From: Pyrinomonadaceae bacterium
GTDB taxonomy: Bacteria > Acidobacteriota > Blastocatellia > Pyrinomonadales > Pyrinomonadaceae
DNA length: 64,000 nt
Assembly: GCA_030841085.1 (NCBI GenBank)
Contig: JAVEDP010000004.1
Span: 124,001-188,000, forward strand
Direction of reading: 5' to 3'
Shown here piece after piece: positions 28,304-36,440 of this stretch. The position numbers and the translations under genes are program-made. Positions within the stretch are counted from its first letter, which is position 1; each line of letters begins with the position of its first letter. The notes beneath the pieces are model-generated. The model was given only the letters and a program-made list of their open reading frames with translations, was not told the DNA's origin and made no database searches.

Positions 28304-30530
28304 TTTTCTTCTAGGCAATGGAGAGCGACTAACCGGTTCCATAGATGTGCCAAAAGGCGGCGGGGATAAAAACCCTCCGTATCCCTTCATAGAAGCCCGC
28401 AACCGTATTAGTAGTCGCGCACTCGCTGTAATCGAACGTGTCACAGAGCTACCAGCGGACGCATGCCCAGGCGATGAAGTCGTGCTCTCGCTCACGATGC
28501 ACCCCCGCTATATTTCAAAATCGGATTTTCCCAACACACTACTCAGATCTCTCGGGCTACGAGCGGTGGGAAGTCGCGCAAAGAGGGTGACGCCAGAGAA
28601 GTGGGGAATTGAAAAACATCCAACGGAGGCAATCGGCGAGGAAATTTTCGCAGCCGGGCCTAAGGACCGTGTTCTGCAACTCCGGAGAATTGTTGGCGCA
28701 TTCTCTTCGACCTCCGCTGCCGCCGACGATCTCTCACACATCGAGGATTTGGCTTATCCTCCGGCGGATGCCAAGCTCAAAAATATTAGTAAGACAAAAC
28801 GGGATGAGGCTAGATGGCTAGAAGTTGTGCTGCACAATCGGAGCGACGTTGATGTGTTTTCGGCCTTTACCAAGTTTGCGGAGCGGTTACGAGCTGGTGT
28901 CAACACTCAGAGACGGCGTGATGTGGGTGGACTGACCTTCGTTCCGGTTTCTGCGACTGTGGGAGCGGCAAACCAACTTGCGAATTTTTCGTTTCTTCGC
29001 GTCGCTCGCTCAATGCCCACCTTGCGTCCTTTGAACCCGACTGTGCTTCGACTAAGTGCAAGCGCGACAGTAAACCTTCCAACGACTGATTCAGTGACAG
29101 ATTCTTGTCGAGCGCTAATTCTTGATGGAGGCCTTCCTTCAAGTGCGCGTACAAGTCTACGCCGCTGGGTTAATCTCATTGATGCGCCTTCGGTAGGTCC
29201 TCGTCATTCTGATCTTGAGGCGCATGGATTAGCGGTTACCAGCGCGTTTCTTTTTGGGCCTATTTCCGATCCAAATGATTTGCAGAGGCCCATATGCGGC
29301 GCAGACCATGTTCGCGTGCTTGACTCCAGCGTCCTTTCATCTGCTGACCCTTACTACTTCGATGTACTCGATAGAATCTTGGCATACTTCGACTCGCATG
29401 GTCACGATTACGCGCTTATCAATATTAGTATCGGGCCCAATCTTCCAACCGATGACGACGATGTAACATTGTGGACCGCGGCCTTGGACTCACGCCTTGC
29501 CTCCGGCGAGTGGGTCGTCACCGTAGCTGCTGGCAATGACGGAGATTTGGACCCGACGGACGGCCTTAATCGAATTCAGCCACCTGCCGATGCGGTAAAC
29601 GTCTTGACGGTAGGCGCGGCCGACAGCTCTTCTGCTATATGGTCACGCGCCTCGTATAGTTGTCCGGGACCCGGCAGAAGTCCCGGTTTTGTGAAGCCGG
29701 ATGGCCTGATCTTCGGTGGTTCTCAACAAGAACCGTTCCCGGTGCTTTCTTCTAACGGCGGCATCAGCAACATTCAGGGTACGAGCGTCGCCTCTCCTTT
29801 TGCCCTACGGTCAAGCTCTACGATCAAGGCTCAACTTGGCGATTCGCTAAACGCCTTGGCTATTCGGTCACTGATGATTCACCGCGCTACCCCTGGCAAC
29901 GGTTTGCCGCTTTCCGAGACGGGGTGGGGGCGCTTTGAAGATGATCCGCAGAAGCTTATTACCTGCGAGGATCACGAAGTGTTAGTGATCTATCAGGGCG
30001 AGCTACCGATCGGCGAGCATCTTAGGGCACCTATACCGTTGCCGAAAACTGTACGAGGAAAAGTTCACATAGAAGCTACCTTGGTGATTTCCACCGACGT
30101 CGATCCGAGTCATGCTTCTGCATATACGAGAAGCGGATTGGAGGTCTTTTTCCGGCCTCATGCTGACAAGTACACAACGAATCCAGACGGTACGATTTCA
30201 TTTCATCCCAAGACGTCCACCTTTTTCTCGCCGTCTAACATGTACGGAGCTTCGGAGTATTTGATGCGAGAGAATGGTCACAAATGGGAGCCCTGTATTC
30301 GCGGAGGCGTAACAAAGATTCCAAAGTCTTTGAAGGCACCGTGCTTCGACATTTACAACCATCGAAGAGCAGATGGCGTTGCTACCGCATCCACGACAAA
30401 AACAAAGTACGCCTTAGTTGTAACGGTGAGCGCAAAGCGGGTCCGCGACTTATACGGACAAGTCGTCCGCGCATATTCGCATGTGCTCATACCGCTGAGA
30501 CCGCGCGTTCGTATAGAAGTACCACGCTGA
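28287..30530 (+). CDS. ietS: Subtilisin-like (S8) serine protease of an IetAS-like defence pair
   Basis: A 747-aa cytosolic protein without signal peptide. Catalytic triad candidates are Asp280 ('LILDGGL'), His313 ('EAHGLAV') and Ser500 ('GTSVASPFA'), with the oxyanion Asn417 in 'VAAGNDG'. About 250 residues precede the protease domain and about 220 beta-rich residues follow it. The start overlaps the ATPase gene by 17 nt. S8 proteases next to AAA ATPases are recognised as defence (IetAS) components. The substrate is unknown. The downstream SEFIR protein could be a partner or a target; that is inference. Confidence 0.87.
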   Translation: MARKDNFLLGNGERLTGSIDVPKGGGDKNPPYPFIEARNRISSRALAVIERVTELPADACPGDEVVLSLTMHPRYISKSDFPNTLLRSLGLRAVGSRAKRVTPEKWGIEKHPTEAIGEEIFAAGPKDRVLQLRRIVGAFSSTSAAADDLSHIEDLAYPPADAKLKNISKTKRDEARWLEVVLHNRSDVDVFSAFTKFAERLRAGVNTQRRRDVGGLTFVPVSATVGAANQLANFSFLRVARSMPTLRPLNPTVLRLSASATVNLPTTDSVTDSCRALILDGGLPSSARTSLRRWVNLIDAPSVGPRHSDLEAHGLAVTSAFLFGPISDPNDLQRPICGADHVRVLDSSVLSSADPYYFDVLDRILAYFDSHGHDYALINISIGPNLPTDDDDVTLWTAALDSRLASGEWVVTVAAGNDGDLDPTDGLNRIQPPADAVNVLTVGAADSSSAIWSRASYSCPGPGRSPGFVKPDGLIFGGSQQEPFPVLSSNGGISNIQGTSVASPFALRSSSTIKAQLGDSLNALAIRSLMIHRATPGNGLPLSETGWGRFEDDPQKLITCEDHEVLVIYQGELPIGEHLRAPIPLPKTVRGKVHIEATLVISTDVDPSHASAYTRSGLEVFFRPHADKYTTNPDGTISFHPKTSTFFSPSNMYGASEYLMRENGHKWEPCIRGGVTKIPKSLKAPCFDIYNHRRADGVATASTTKTKYALVVTVSAKRVRDLYGQVVRAYSHVLIPLRPRVRIEVPR

Positions 30531-30617
30531 CGCTGAGATTTGTGCCCATAGCGCATTGGCTGACTCTTCTTGTTTGACAGTTGGCGGCATTGGACGCCGC
30601 TCTCGAGAGATTTCAAA

Positions 30618-31583
30618 ATGATGAGTGAAATAAAAACACCGAGAGCCTTTATTTCCTATTCGTGGGACAACGACGAACACAGAGACTGGGTGCGCAACCT
30701 GGCGACTAGAATGAGGCAGGATGGCGTAGATTTACTGCTCGACCAGTGGGGCCTGGCACCAGGTGATCAGTTACCAGAATTCATGGAGCATTCGGTCCGA
30801 GATCACGATTTCGTCCTCATCATCTGTACGCCGCGCTACAAACAGAAATCAGATGCGCGCGTTGGCGGTGTAGGTTACGAGGGCCACATCATGACGGCCG
30901 AGCTTATGACAGCACGCAACGACCGGAAGTTTATCCCTATTCTCCGGCACGCCGTTTGGGAAGACGCCGCGCCCTCATGGCTAGCGGGCAAGTACTACAT
31001 TGATCTCTCCGAATCTAATCGTTTCGAAACAAACTATCAGGACTTACTAACCACAGTACACGGGCAGAGATCGCAAGCCCCTCCCGTTGGTAAACCGCCT
31101 AAGATAAACAAGCCGAACCTCTCGGTTAAAAGGGCAACTACGCGGCCACCCGATCAAAATCAAGTAGACTCGTCCGGACCCATCAAAATTAAAGGCATAT
31201 TAACTCACGCCATAACTAAGCCACGCATGGATGGAACACGTGGTTCAGGGCTCTACGCCATTCCTTTTCAACTTTCAAGGCGCCCATCAGCCGACTGGGC
31301 TGCCTGGCTTGTCGAAACATGGAATCACCCCCCACAGTGGACAACTATGCACAGACCCGGCATCGCCCTGGTTGAAGGCGACCGCATTATCCTTGATGGG
31401 ACGACAATAGAAGAAGTCGAGAAGTATCATCATGAGACATTGCTGGCAGTGCTTGACCGAGTCAACCAACTAGCGGCCGAGCACGAGGAGCGGCAACGGC
31501 GTGCGGCCGAGGTAGCACTTCAGCGAAAGCAGCAGCACGAAGCCATCGTCAGCGATGTAGCTAAAAGAATGAAATTCGATTGA
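30618..31583 (+). CDS. SEFIR/TIR-domain protein with C-terminal coiled coil
   Basis: About 321 aa from the ATG at 30618 (GAGAG upstream; an earlier in-frame start at 30570 adds unconserved residues). The N-terminal 140 residues form a SEFIR-type TIR domain: 'RAFISYSWDNDEHRDWVRNL', 'VDLLLDQWGLAPGDQLPEFM', 'VLIICTPRY' and 'GGVGYEGHIMTAEL'. A Pro-rich linker (about 155-200) and a beta-containing middle part follow. The end is a charged coiled coil (about 265-315). Bacterial SEFIR proteins act in anti-phage defence, probably by NAD depletion. It follows the ietS gene by 87 nt on the same strand and may be a third component of that module or an independent system. Confidence 0.82.
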   Translation: MMSEIKTPRAFISYSWDNDEHRDWVRNLATRMRQDGVDLLLDQWGLAPGDQLPEFMEHSVRDHDFVLIICTPRYKQKSDARVGGVGYEGHIMTAELMTARNDRKFIPILRHAVWEDAAPSWLAGKYYIDLSESNRFETNYQDLLTTVHGQRSQAPPVGKPPKINKPNLSVKRATTRPPDQNQVDSSGPIKIKGILTHAITKPRMDGTRGSGLYAIPFQLSRRPSADWAAWLVETWNHPPQWTTMHRPGIALVEGDRIILDGTTIEEVEKYHHETLLAVLDRVNQLAAEHEERQRRAAEVALQRKQQHEAIVSDVAKRMKFD

Positions 31584-31997
31584 AACTCACTAGGTACAAT
31601 TTCAATCTAACCCTGCAGTCCGGCGAGTCAGAAACGCCCACACACCCTCCAACCGACCCGAAGGTCAGTTTAAGCATTGCGTAATTCTCATGACACAACA
31701 ACCAAAGCACCGTGTCATAACTTTTAGGTAACAGTTGTCAGGACTTTTACGTAACCCGACTTGTCGCAAGCCCTTAGCTTACCTCAAAAGCGTAGCCTGT
31801 TCCAACATAATATATATTATCAGACGCAACGAATATGGGCGTTTAGTTGTCCACTACGCGGCTTCAATGCCTTCGATGTTTTGGGATTTGTACAGGCTTC
31901 CCTATGTTTGCCTGGCCACCTTCTCGATTCGGTTCCGGCGTCGGCCTCTGATCGGAGCCGAAGTTTGGGCGGGGTTTGCGAGCGTTGGGCGGGTTGG
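31584..31997. other. Intergenic region at the right border of the island
   Basis: No gene is supported. It contains the right-border repeats (31676-31755). The rest, to 31997, shows no tRNA, known attachment site or terminator that I can recognise, so the chromosomal junction lies somewhere in this stretch. Confidence 0.5.
31676..31755. repeat. Right-border cluster of the 20-bp repeat, in both orientations
   Basis: One copy reads ATTGCGTAATTCTCATGACA (31676-31695), in the same orientation as the left cluster. After 17 bp come two opposite copies in tandem, TGTCATAACTTTTAGGTAAC (31713-31732) and TGTCAGGACTTTTACGTAAC (31736-31755), 23 bp apart. The last matches the reverse complement of the first left copy at 18 of 20 positions. 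Confidence 0.7.
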
Positions 31998-32729
31998 TTA
32001 AGAGCACTCGATGATGCCGTAGTTTAGCAGTCGCTTAAGCGTGACTTGGTCGTGCCGTTGGCTTAGCAAGGTGCTGACCGACTGCGGTATCTCAAGTGTG
32101 GCCCATAGATCAATCTCGGCTGCCGTAGGCGCATAGCAAAACTGCTCAAAGCCGGGACCAAGGAACACTGCAGTAATTTCGGATGACAAAGGCGGTAGCG
32201 GCTCGCGTTTCTGCAGCGACTCTAACAGGCGCTGTGGCTCGGCATAAAACTCTACCAATCCAGCGTAACGGCCACGGCGTAAGCTGCAACCAGGGTTGCT
32301 GAGAGGCGCAGCATCCGGCGGGGTGAAATTGTCTTTTCCCTCACCTACTCGCAAAGTAATTTGCTCAAGCTGACAGATACTAAATTCGTGCGAAGGATTG
32401 ATCAGCCTGCGGCTAATGAATTCGAGGAACGACCCGGCCTCGGCATCGAAGAACGACTGGTTTCCGGCACCCGAGTCAATCCATTCATCGAGCAACTGCT
32501 GCCTCTCCTTCTCCGGGAGAAAAGAAAGAGTTAAATGCGCCCCCTTTGCAGCGCGCCCGATGCACCACGATCGCTGAATGCTCCTGCTGAATAAAAACCC
32601 GGGAGTTGTTTGCACAGCTTGGAGGTATTGGCTCTCGCGCGTGTCGAGATTAAGGCCATCAAGAGGAGCAGTGCCCTGCTGAGCGCCGACCAATCGCGCG
32701 AGCCCGGTTTGGAAATCAACGAGTGCCAT
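31998..32729 (-). CDS. Partner protein of the MNIO (DUF692) enzyme, unknown fold
   Basis: A 243-aa soluble protein. It starts 2 nt after the stop of the DUF692 gene on the same strand. In MNIO clusters this position usually holds a DUF2063/HvfC/BufC-type partner that presents the peptide to the enzyme. The N-terminus 'LVDFQTGLARLVG' and the C-terminal 'PTAAEIDLWATLEI...LKRLLNYGIIE' are compatible with such a role, but I cannot confirm the DUF2063 family by eye. It has no signal peptide and no catalytic motif. Confidence 0.6.
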   Translation of the reverse strand: MALVDFQTGLARLVGAQQGTAPLDGLNLDTRESQYLQAVQTTPGFLFSRSIQRSWCIGRAAKGAHLTLSFLPEKERQQLLDEWIDSGAGNQSFFDAEAGSFLEFISRRLINPSHEFSICQLEQITLRVGEGKDNFTPPDAAPLSNPGCSLRRGRYAGLVEFYAEPQRLLESLQKREPLPPLSSEITAVFLGPGFEQFCYAPTAAEIDLWATLEIPQSVSTLLSQRHDQVTLKRLLNYGIIECS

Positions 32730-32731
32730 AC

Positions 32732-33565
32732 TTAAACATTTCGATGCGAGTTCCAGATATTTCGGGCTCGCGTTAACTCTTCCGTGATGGCTCGCGCCCC
32801 AAGAGTCACCGCGTGTTGCTCAAGTAATTCAAATACGACGCCCGCAAGGTTTGGTACGATTGGCAATGTATATTCCAACATCTCCCAGACGCGTTCAGGC
32901 ACTCGCCCATCGTGAGCATCCATCCAGAAACCATCGCGCGAAGAGCCGCCGGCAACATGTATCTCGATAACACGATCCAAGGGCATTCGATCAATCGCAG
33001 CAAACGGATCAAAGTCGTGGTTGACTGCGTTGCAGTAGAGGTTATGCAAATCGAGCAGCAGCCGACAACCGCTCTTCCTGCTGATGTCATGCATTAGTCC
33101 AATGTCATCCCCTACTTCCGGGTCGGAAAGAAAATTTGAAAAATAGTGTGCCGGATTTTCCAGCAGAAAAGGCACGCCGAAACGAGCAAGGATTGCATCG
33201 CTACGCGAAGCCACGAGATCGACGGCTTCTTTTGTGGCCGGCAGCGGCAGCGGAATTCCTACCGCAACCGTCTCGTTGTCAGCGCCAGAGATTGTTTGAA
33301 ACCCAAGGTGTTCGCTGTGCCAAACAAACGACCACTCTCGCTGAAAACTGTCAAGCATCCTCAGGTAAGCTTCGTTCCAACCATGGGCCGAGCCAATTGA
33401 AAGTTCAACGCCATGGACCACCATCGGCAAACCTGCGCAGGTTTCCTGGGCCAGCGCCATCAGGTCAGGAACGATATCGATCCTGACTTCTTTTCCAGTC
33501 CCACGCTGCCGGCAGAGTGTCTCGGGCGTGACCTCAACAAAATCTATGAGGTCAGACCGGTACAA
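32732..33565 (-). CDS. MNIO / DUF692 family multinuclear iron-dependent oxidative enzyme
   Basis: TIM-barrel enzyme of the DUF692 family (TglB, BufB relatives), which binds two or three irons and oxidatively modifies Cys residues of peptides. Family motifs with metal-binding His, Asp and Glu are present: 'VVHGVELSIGSAHG', 'FVWHSEHLGF', 'LLENPAHYF', 'LLLDLHNLYCNAVNHDFD', 'VIEIHVAGGS' and 'VFELLEQH'. The TTG at 33565 would cut off the conserved start: in-frame codons upstream read PLGIGFPYFAALPAELYRS. No ATG, GTG or TTG precedes that segment. An ATT at 33640, just after the peptide-gene stop, is the best candidate, so the real N-terminus lies upstream of the coordinate given. Confidence 0.87.
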   Translation of the reverse strand: MYRSDLIDFVEVTPETLCRQRGTGKEVRIDIVPDLMALAQETCAGLPMVVHGVELSIGSAHGWNEAYLRMLDSFQREWSFVWHSEHLGFQTISGADNETVAVGIPLPLPATKEAVDLVASRSDAILARFGVPFLLENPAHYFSNFLSDPEVGDDIGLMHDISRKSGCRLLLDLHNLYCNAVNHDFDPFAAIDRMPLDRVIEIHVAGGSSRDGFWMDAHDGRVPERVWEMLEYTLPIVPNLAGVVFELLEQHAVTLGARAITEELTRARNIWNSHRNV

Positions 33566-33642
33566 CTCGGCCGGCAGCGCCGCAAAGTAAGGAAAGCCAA
33601 TGCCAAGGGGCTGGGTTGTGTTTTGCTTAGTCGTTGTAATAC

Positions 33643-33885
33643 CTATCTCATCTGAACGTCGAGAGAAATGCCGCCTACTCTGCTGAGATCGGGGCCCGGA
33701 TCTCCCAGGAAATGAAAATCAAGATAGGCGATGCGGCCACATGCCTCGCAGCCGGCTCGGCCGAGGGCGAGCGCTACCATCTTATTAATGGCGTCTAGCT
33801 TTTGGCCCTGCGGGTTAACTGTGATACCAACTCTGGCAACTTTTCTTGAGGCCGTTGCGTCCATCTTAGCGGTTGAATCGTCCAT
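33643..33885 (-). CDS. Candidate precursor peptide of the MNIO cluster
   Basis: An 80-aa peptide with an ideal AAAGGAG site seven bases before the ATG at 33885. It begins MDDSTAKMDATASRK and has a single CxxC pair in 'GRAGCEACGRIAYLDF' in its second half. It has no signal peptide, unlike bufferins. It lies directly upstream of the DUF692 gene; the reading frames nearly touch. DUF692 enzymes act on Cys-containing ribosomal peptides, so this is the obvious substrate. I recognise no described precursor family. A small metal-binding or accessory protein is the alternative. Confidence 0.65.
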   Translation of the reverse strand: MDDSTAKMDATASRKVARVGITVNPQGQKLDAINKMVALALGRAGCEACGRIAYLDFHFLGDPGPDLSRVGGISLDVQMR

Positions 33886-34190
33886 TACTCTGCTCCTTTG
33901 TGGGTTGTAAGTTGATTGGTTTGACGTAAGGAAAAGCGAGCGAATTCCCCTGGTTCGATCTAGTGAGACAGAATACACAAGCCTGTCGGAGGGCTTGTAA
34001 TTTGCCCGGGTTCGTTTTGGATGAAGAGCAGTCTAGCAGATGGAATAGGAGCGCACCAGACCTAGTCCATTGCGCTTCCTAACTTGTAGTATCTGCATCC
34101 CACCGCCTCACCGCTTGACCACGATTCGCGACGCACTTAGAGTGACAAACCAAATCTAATTCGTAATGTTGGTTAATAAGGGCGGTAGCA
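33886..34190. other. Divergent promoter region upstream of the MNIO cluster
   Basis: No gene is supported. A hairpin ACAAGCC-tgtcggag-GGCTTGT sits at 33977-33998. I could not assign -35/-10 boxes with confidence for either divergent gene. Confidence 0.4.
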
Positions 34191-34742
34191 GTGGCAATAA
34201 AAATTGAGAGCCAGGTAGAGCGCAAGTTACCGGCGGACACGCTGAAAAGCATCGAGAGCGCGTTTGATAGCCTGCCTCGTGAACACACGCGCGGACTCGA
34301 ACGCATACGACTCGTAGAGTTTATTTCTGAGCCGCGCCTGAGAGGAACATTTCAGGCGACGGAGCTGCCCGGTCTCTATCATCCGCGCCAAGGGCCAAAG
34401 GGTGCGTGGCTGGAACTTGCGATCGGGGTGTTGTTACCGGGCAACAAACCTTTTCATAAGAAGATCGTTCCGCGCTTGTCGTTCAAAGGAAACCTGGTCG
34501 CCACGCTATTCTCTCTGGTCGGACAGCACTATCACTTCACGCTGAAGCATTCGCTTAAGAAGGGTCAGCTCGAGCCTGCCGTACGCGCTTACACCGAGAA
34601 ACAACTCAAAGCCTGGAATGAAAAGAAGCACTCGTTCCGCGCTCGACTGTTTAAGCCGATTCAGCCGACGCTCGAGCGCTGGGCCAAGGGACTGCAGAAA
34701 CGCGCTGTCGCGGAAAAGAAAAAGAGTATAGCTTCGAGATAG
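34191..34742 (+). CDS. Hypothetical protein
   Basis: A 183-aa basic protein from a GTG at 34191 with AAGGGCGG upstream. It is soluble with no signal peptide. The middle holds a mixed beta region ('GAWLELAIGVLLPG', 'LVATLFSLVGQHYHFTLKH'), and the C-terminus is Lys/Arg-rich and helical. I recognise no family. It stands alone, divergent from the MNIO cluster and convergent with parB, so context gives no clue. Confidence 0.6.
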   Translation: MAIKIESQVERKLPADTLKSIESAFDSLPREHTRGLERIRLVEFISEPRLRGTFQATELPGLYHPRQGPKGAWLELAIGVLLPGNKPFHKKIVPRLSFKGNLVATLFSLVGQHYHFTLKHSLKKGQLEPAVRAYTEKQLKAWNEKKHSFRARLFKPIQPTLERWAKGLQKRAVAEKKKSIASR

Positions 34743-34780
34743 AGCGTGAGAGTGAATTAGTCGGGATCGTCAGGGTCGAG

Positions 34781-35629
34781 TCAGTCCGGTTGATGGTTGT
34801 CACTGTCAATATTCTTAGCGGCCGAACGCAGAGCCTGTGCGACTTCAGCGCGCTCAACTTTTGAGCGACGAAAACGAATCTCGAGACTGAAGTCCTTATT
34901 GGGCGAGGCATACTTGAAAGTATAGGGCTTCGCTTCCGCCGTTACCCGCGGACCCATTTCCTGTCGTCTTACTTCCCTTGCGTCCTCACGATTTAATCCG
35001 CGCGAAGTTATTTCTTTCGCCAGCCGACGCATTCCCGCTTCATCCGGTTGCCGCACAATTTGCAACAGCACCGACTTTGCAGAAACATCAGCCTGCCGGC
35101 AAATATCGCGGACGTCAGCGGGAATGCCGGCAATTGATAAAGCCTCAGTGACGGTGCTTCTGCTCTTCCCTACTTTCCGCGCGACTTCTTCATGCGTGTA
35201 ACCAAATCTTTCGCTCAACGCCAGCAACCCGTCGGCTTCTTCCCAGACCGTAAGATCCTTGCGTTGCATGTTTTCGATCAACGCGATCTCGGCAACTGTT
35301 CCTTCGTCGACTTCCATTTCGACGCACGGCAATTCCGTCAAGCCGGCAGCGCGCGCCGCACGGTAACGTCGCTCTCCGGCAATGATCATCCAACGACCGG
35401 TTGCCCTTACAGGCCTGACCAGCAACGGCTCAAGCACGCCCTTGTCAGCAATCGATGCTGTTAATTCTGTTAAGTCGCCAAACTCGGAACGCGGTTGTTC
35501 CGGATTTGGATCGATCTTATCGATCGGGATCATCCGGCCCACCGTAGCAGGCTGATGCTGCGACAGCTCCTCGACATAGTGGGCATCGTGGCGCATCTGC
35601 AATCCCGTCGGCAGTCCCCTTTTAGACAC
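34781..35629 (-). CDS. parB: Chromosome-partitioning protein ParB/Spo0J
   Basis: A 282-aa CTP-dependent DNA clamp that loads at parS and works with ParA in chromosome segregation. The ParB/Srx N-terminal domain shows 'NPEQPRSEFGDLTELTASI' and 'AGERRYRAARAAG' (the GERR phosphate-binding motif), then 'ALIENMQRKDLTVWEEA' and an HTH ('GYTHEEVARKVGKSRSTVTEA'). The C-terminal part is short and charged. It overlaps the end of parA by 8 nt. I saw no consensus parS site in the window. Confidence 0.93.
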   Translation of the reverse strand: MSKRGLPTGLQMRHDAHYVEELSQHQPATVGRMIPIDKIDPNPEQPRSEFGDLTELTASIADKGVLEPLLVRPVRATGRWMIIAGERRYRAARAAGLTELPCVEMEVDEGTVAEIALIENMQRKDLTVWEEADGLLALSERFGYTHEEVARKVGKSRSTVTEALSIAGIPADVRDICRQADVSAKSVLLQIVRQPDEAGMRRLAKEITSRGLNREDAREVRRQEMGPRVTAEAKPYTFKYASPNKDFSLEIRFRRSKVERAEVAQALRSAAKNIDSDNHQPD

Positions 35630-36377
35630 GGCTCATTACCTCGTCACATAAATTTCCATACTCGATCGCGCCAGATGAATTAGGAGCGAAACTAAAAATT
35701 GCTTCTTTGTAAGCGGGCGATTCTTCCAGCCGCACGCTTTTTGTTATGACCGTCTCAAAGAGTTTCGGTCCAAACACTTTTTTGATTTGTTCATGAACTT
35801 CCCGAGCCAGCGTGGTGCGCTTGTCGTGCAGCGTTACCAACACACCGAGCAACTCCAGGCTGGGATTTGGCCGGGCCCTAACTTTCTCGATTGTCTCCAG
35901 TAAATCGTCAGTCCCTTCCAGCGCAAAGTACGATGACTGAATCGGCACCAGCACATGAGTGGCAGCGACGAGCGCGTTAACTGTAATGAGTCCAAGTGTC
36001 GGCGGCGTATCGATAACGATGACCGGATACTGTTCGCGGAAAGGCGCTAATCGATCCTTAAGACGAAACGGCGCGTCAAAATCGCCGACCAGTTTCGCTT
36101 CCAACTTCGCCAGATTGATGCGCGCGGGAACTATGTCCAGATTTTCAACCGGCGTGCGGTAAACCGTCTGTTCAACCGGGGCCAAGCCGTCAGTCATTAG
36201 CTCATAAGCGGATCGCTCTATCGAAAGCGGATCAAGAAACGAGATTGAACTGTTCGCTTGTGGATCGAGATCAAGCAGGAGGACACGTTTACCCAGTCTG
36301 GCGAATGCGGCAGCCAAATTGATGGCAGTGGTCGTCTTTCCCACCCCACCTTTTTGATTTGCGATCGCAATTATCAT
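35622..36377 (-). CDS. parA: Chromosome-partitioning ATPase ParA/Soj
   Basis: A Walker-type ATPase that positions ParB-DNA complexes. The deviant Walker A 'KGGVGKTTTA' stands at the very N-terminus when the ATG at 36377 is used (251 aa, reading MIIAIANQKGG), the normal start for the family. The upstream TTG at 36419 adds 14 residues without support. Walker A' 'LLLDLDPQANSS' and 'VIVIDTPPTLGLITVNAL' follow. It is co-oriented with parB and overlaps it by 8 nt. Confidence 0.95.
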   Translation of the reverse strand: MIIAIANQKGGVGKTTTAINLAAAFARLGKRVLLLDLDPQANSSISFLDPLSIERSAYELMTDGLAPVEQTVYRTPVENLDIVPARINLAKLEAKLVGDFDAPFRLKDRLAPFREQYPVIVIDTPPTLGLITVNALVAATHVLVPIQSSYFALEGTDDLLETIEKVRARPNPSLELLGVLVTLHDKRTTLAREVHEQIKKVFGPKLFETVITKSVRLEESPAYKEAIFSFAPNSSGAIEYGNLCDEVMSRV

Positions 36378-36440
36378 TCGCTGTACATCGGGATTCCCAT
36401 CAACTTTTCGCAGCAACAACCGTCAAACTCTTGGAGCACG

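Larger units (their letters stand above)
5300..31755. mobile_element. Accessory genomic island with Tn7-like transposition genes and two defence modules
   Basis: The stretch between the metK promoter and the MNIO cluster carries only accessory genes: membrane proteins of unknown role, a defence-like operon, a TnsABC-TniQ module and an ietAS-SEFIR module. A 20-bp motif, TGTCAGGAGATTTACGTAAC with variants, occurs at both borders (5300-5430 and 31676-31755) and once inside (7680-7729). I did not see it elsewhere in the window. The exact ends are not defined: the border motifs do not form a simple outward-facing pair, so the limits given are those of the outermost copies. Confidence 0.55.

Noticed and set aside
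31584-31997. tRNA or att site at the right island border
   Set aside because: I could find no cloverleaf-like sequence or duplicated tRNA 3' end.
31735-32027. Two overlapping plus-strand 88-aa frames at the right island border
   Set aside because: No ribosome site, no similarity to known proteins, and they run into the antisense of the MNIO partner gene.
34781-36377. parS site near parAB
   Set aside because: No TGTTTCACGTGAAACA-like sequence was found around parAB or elsewhere in the window.
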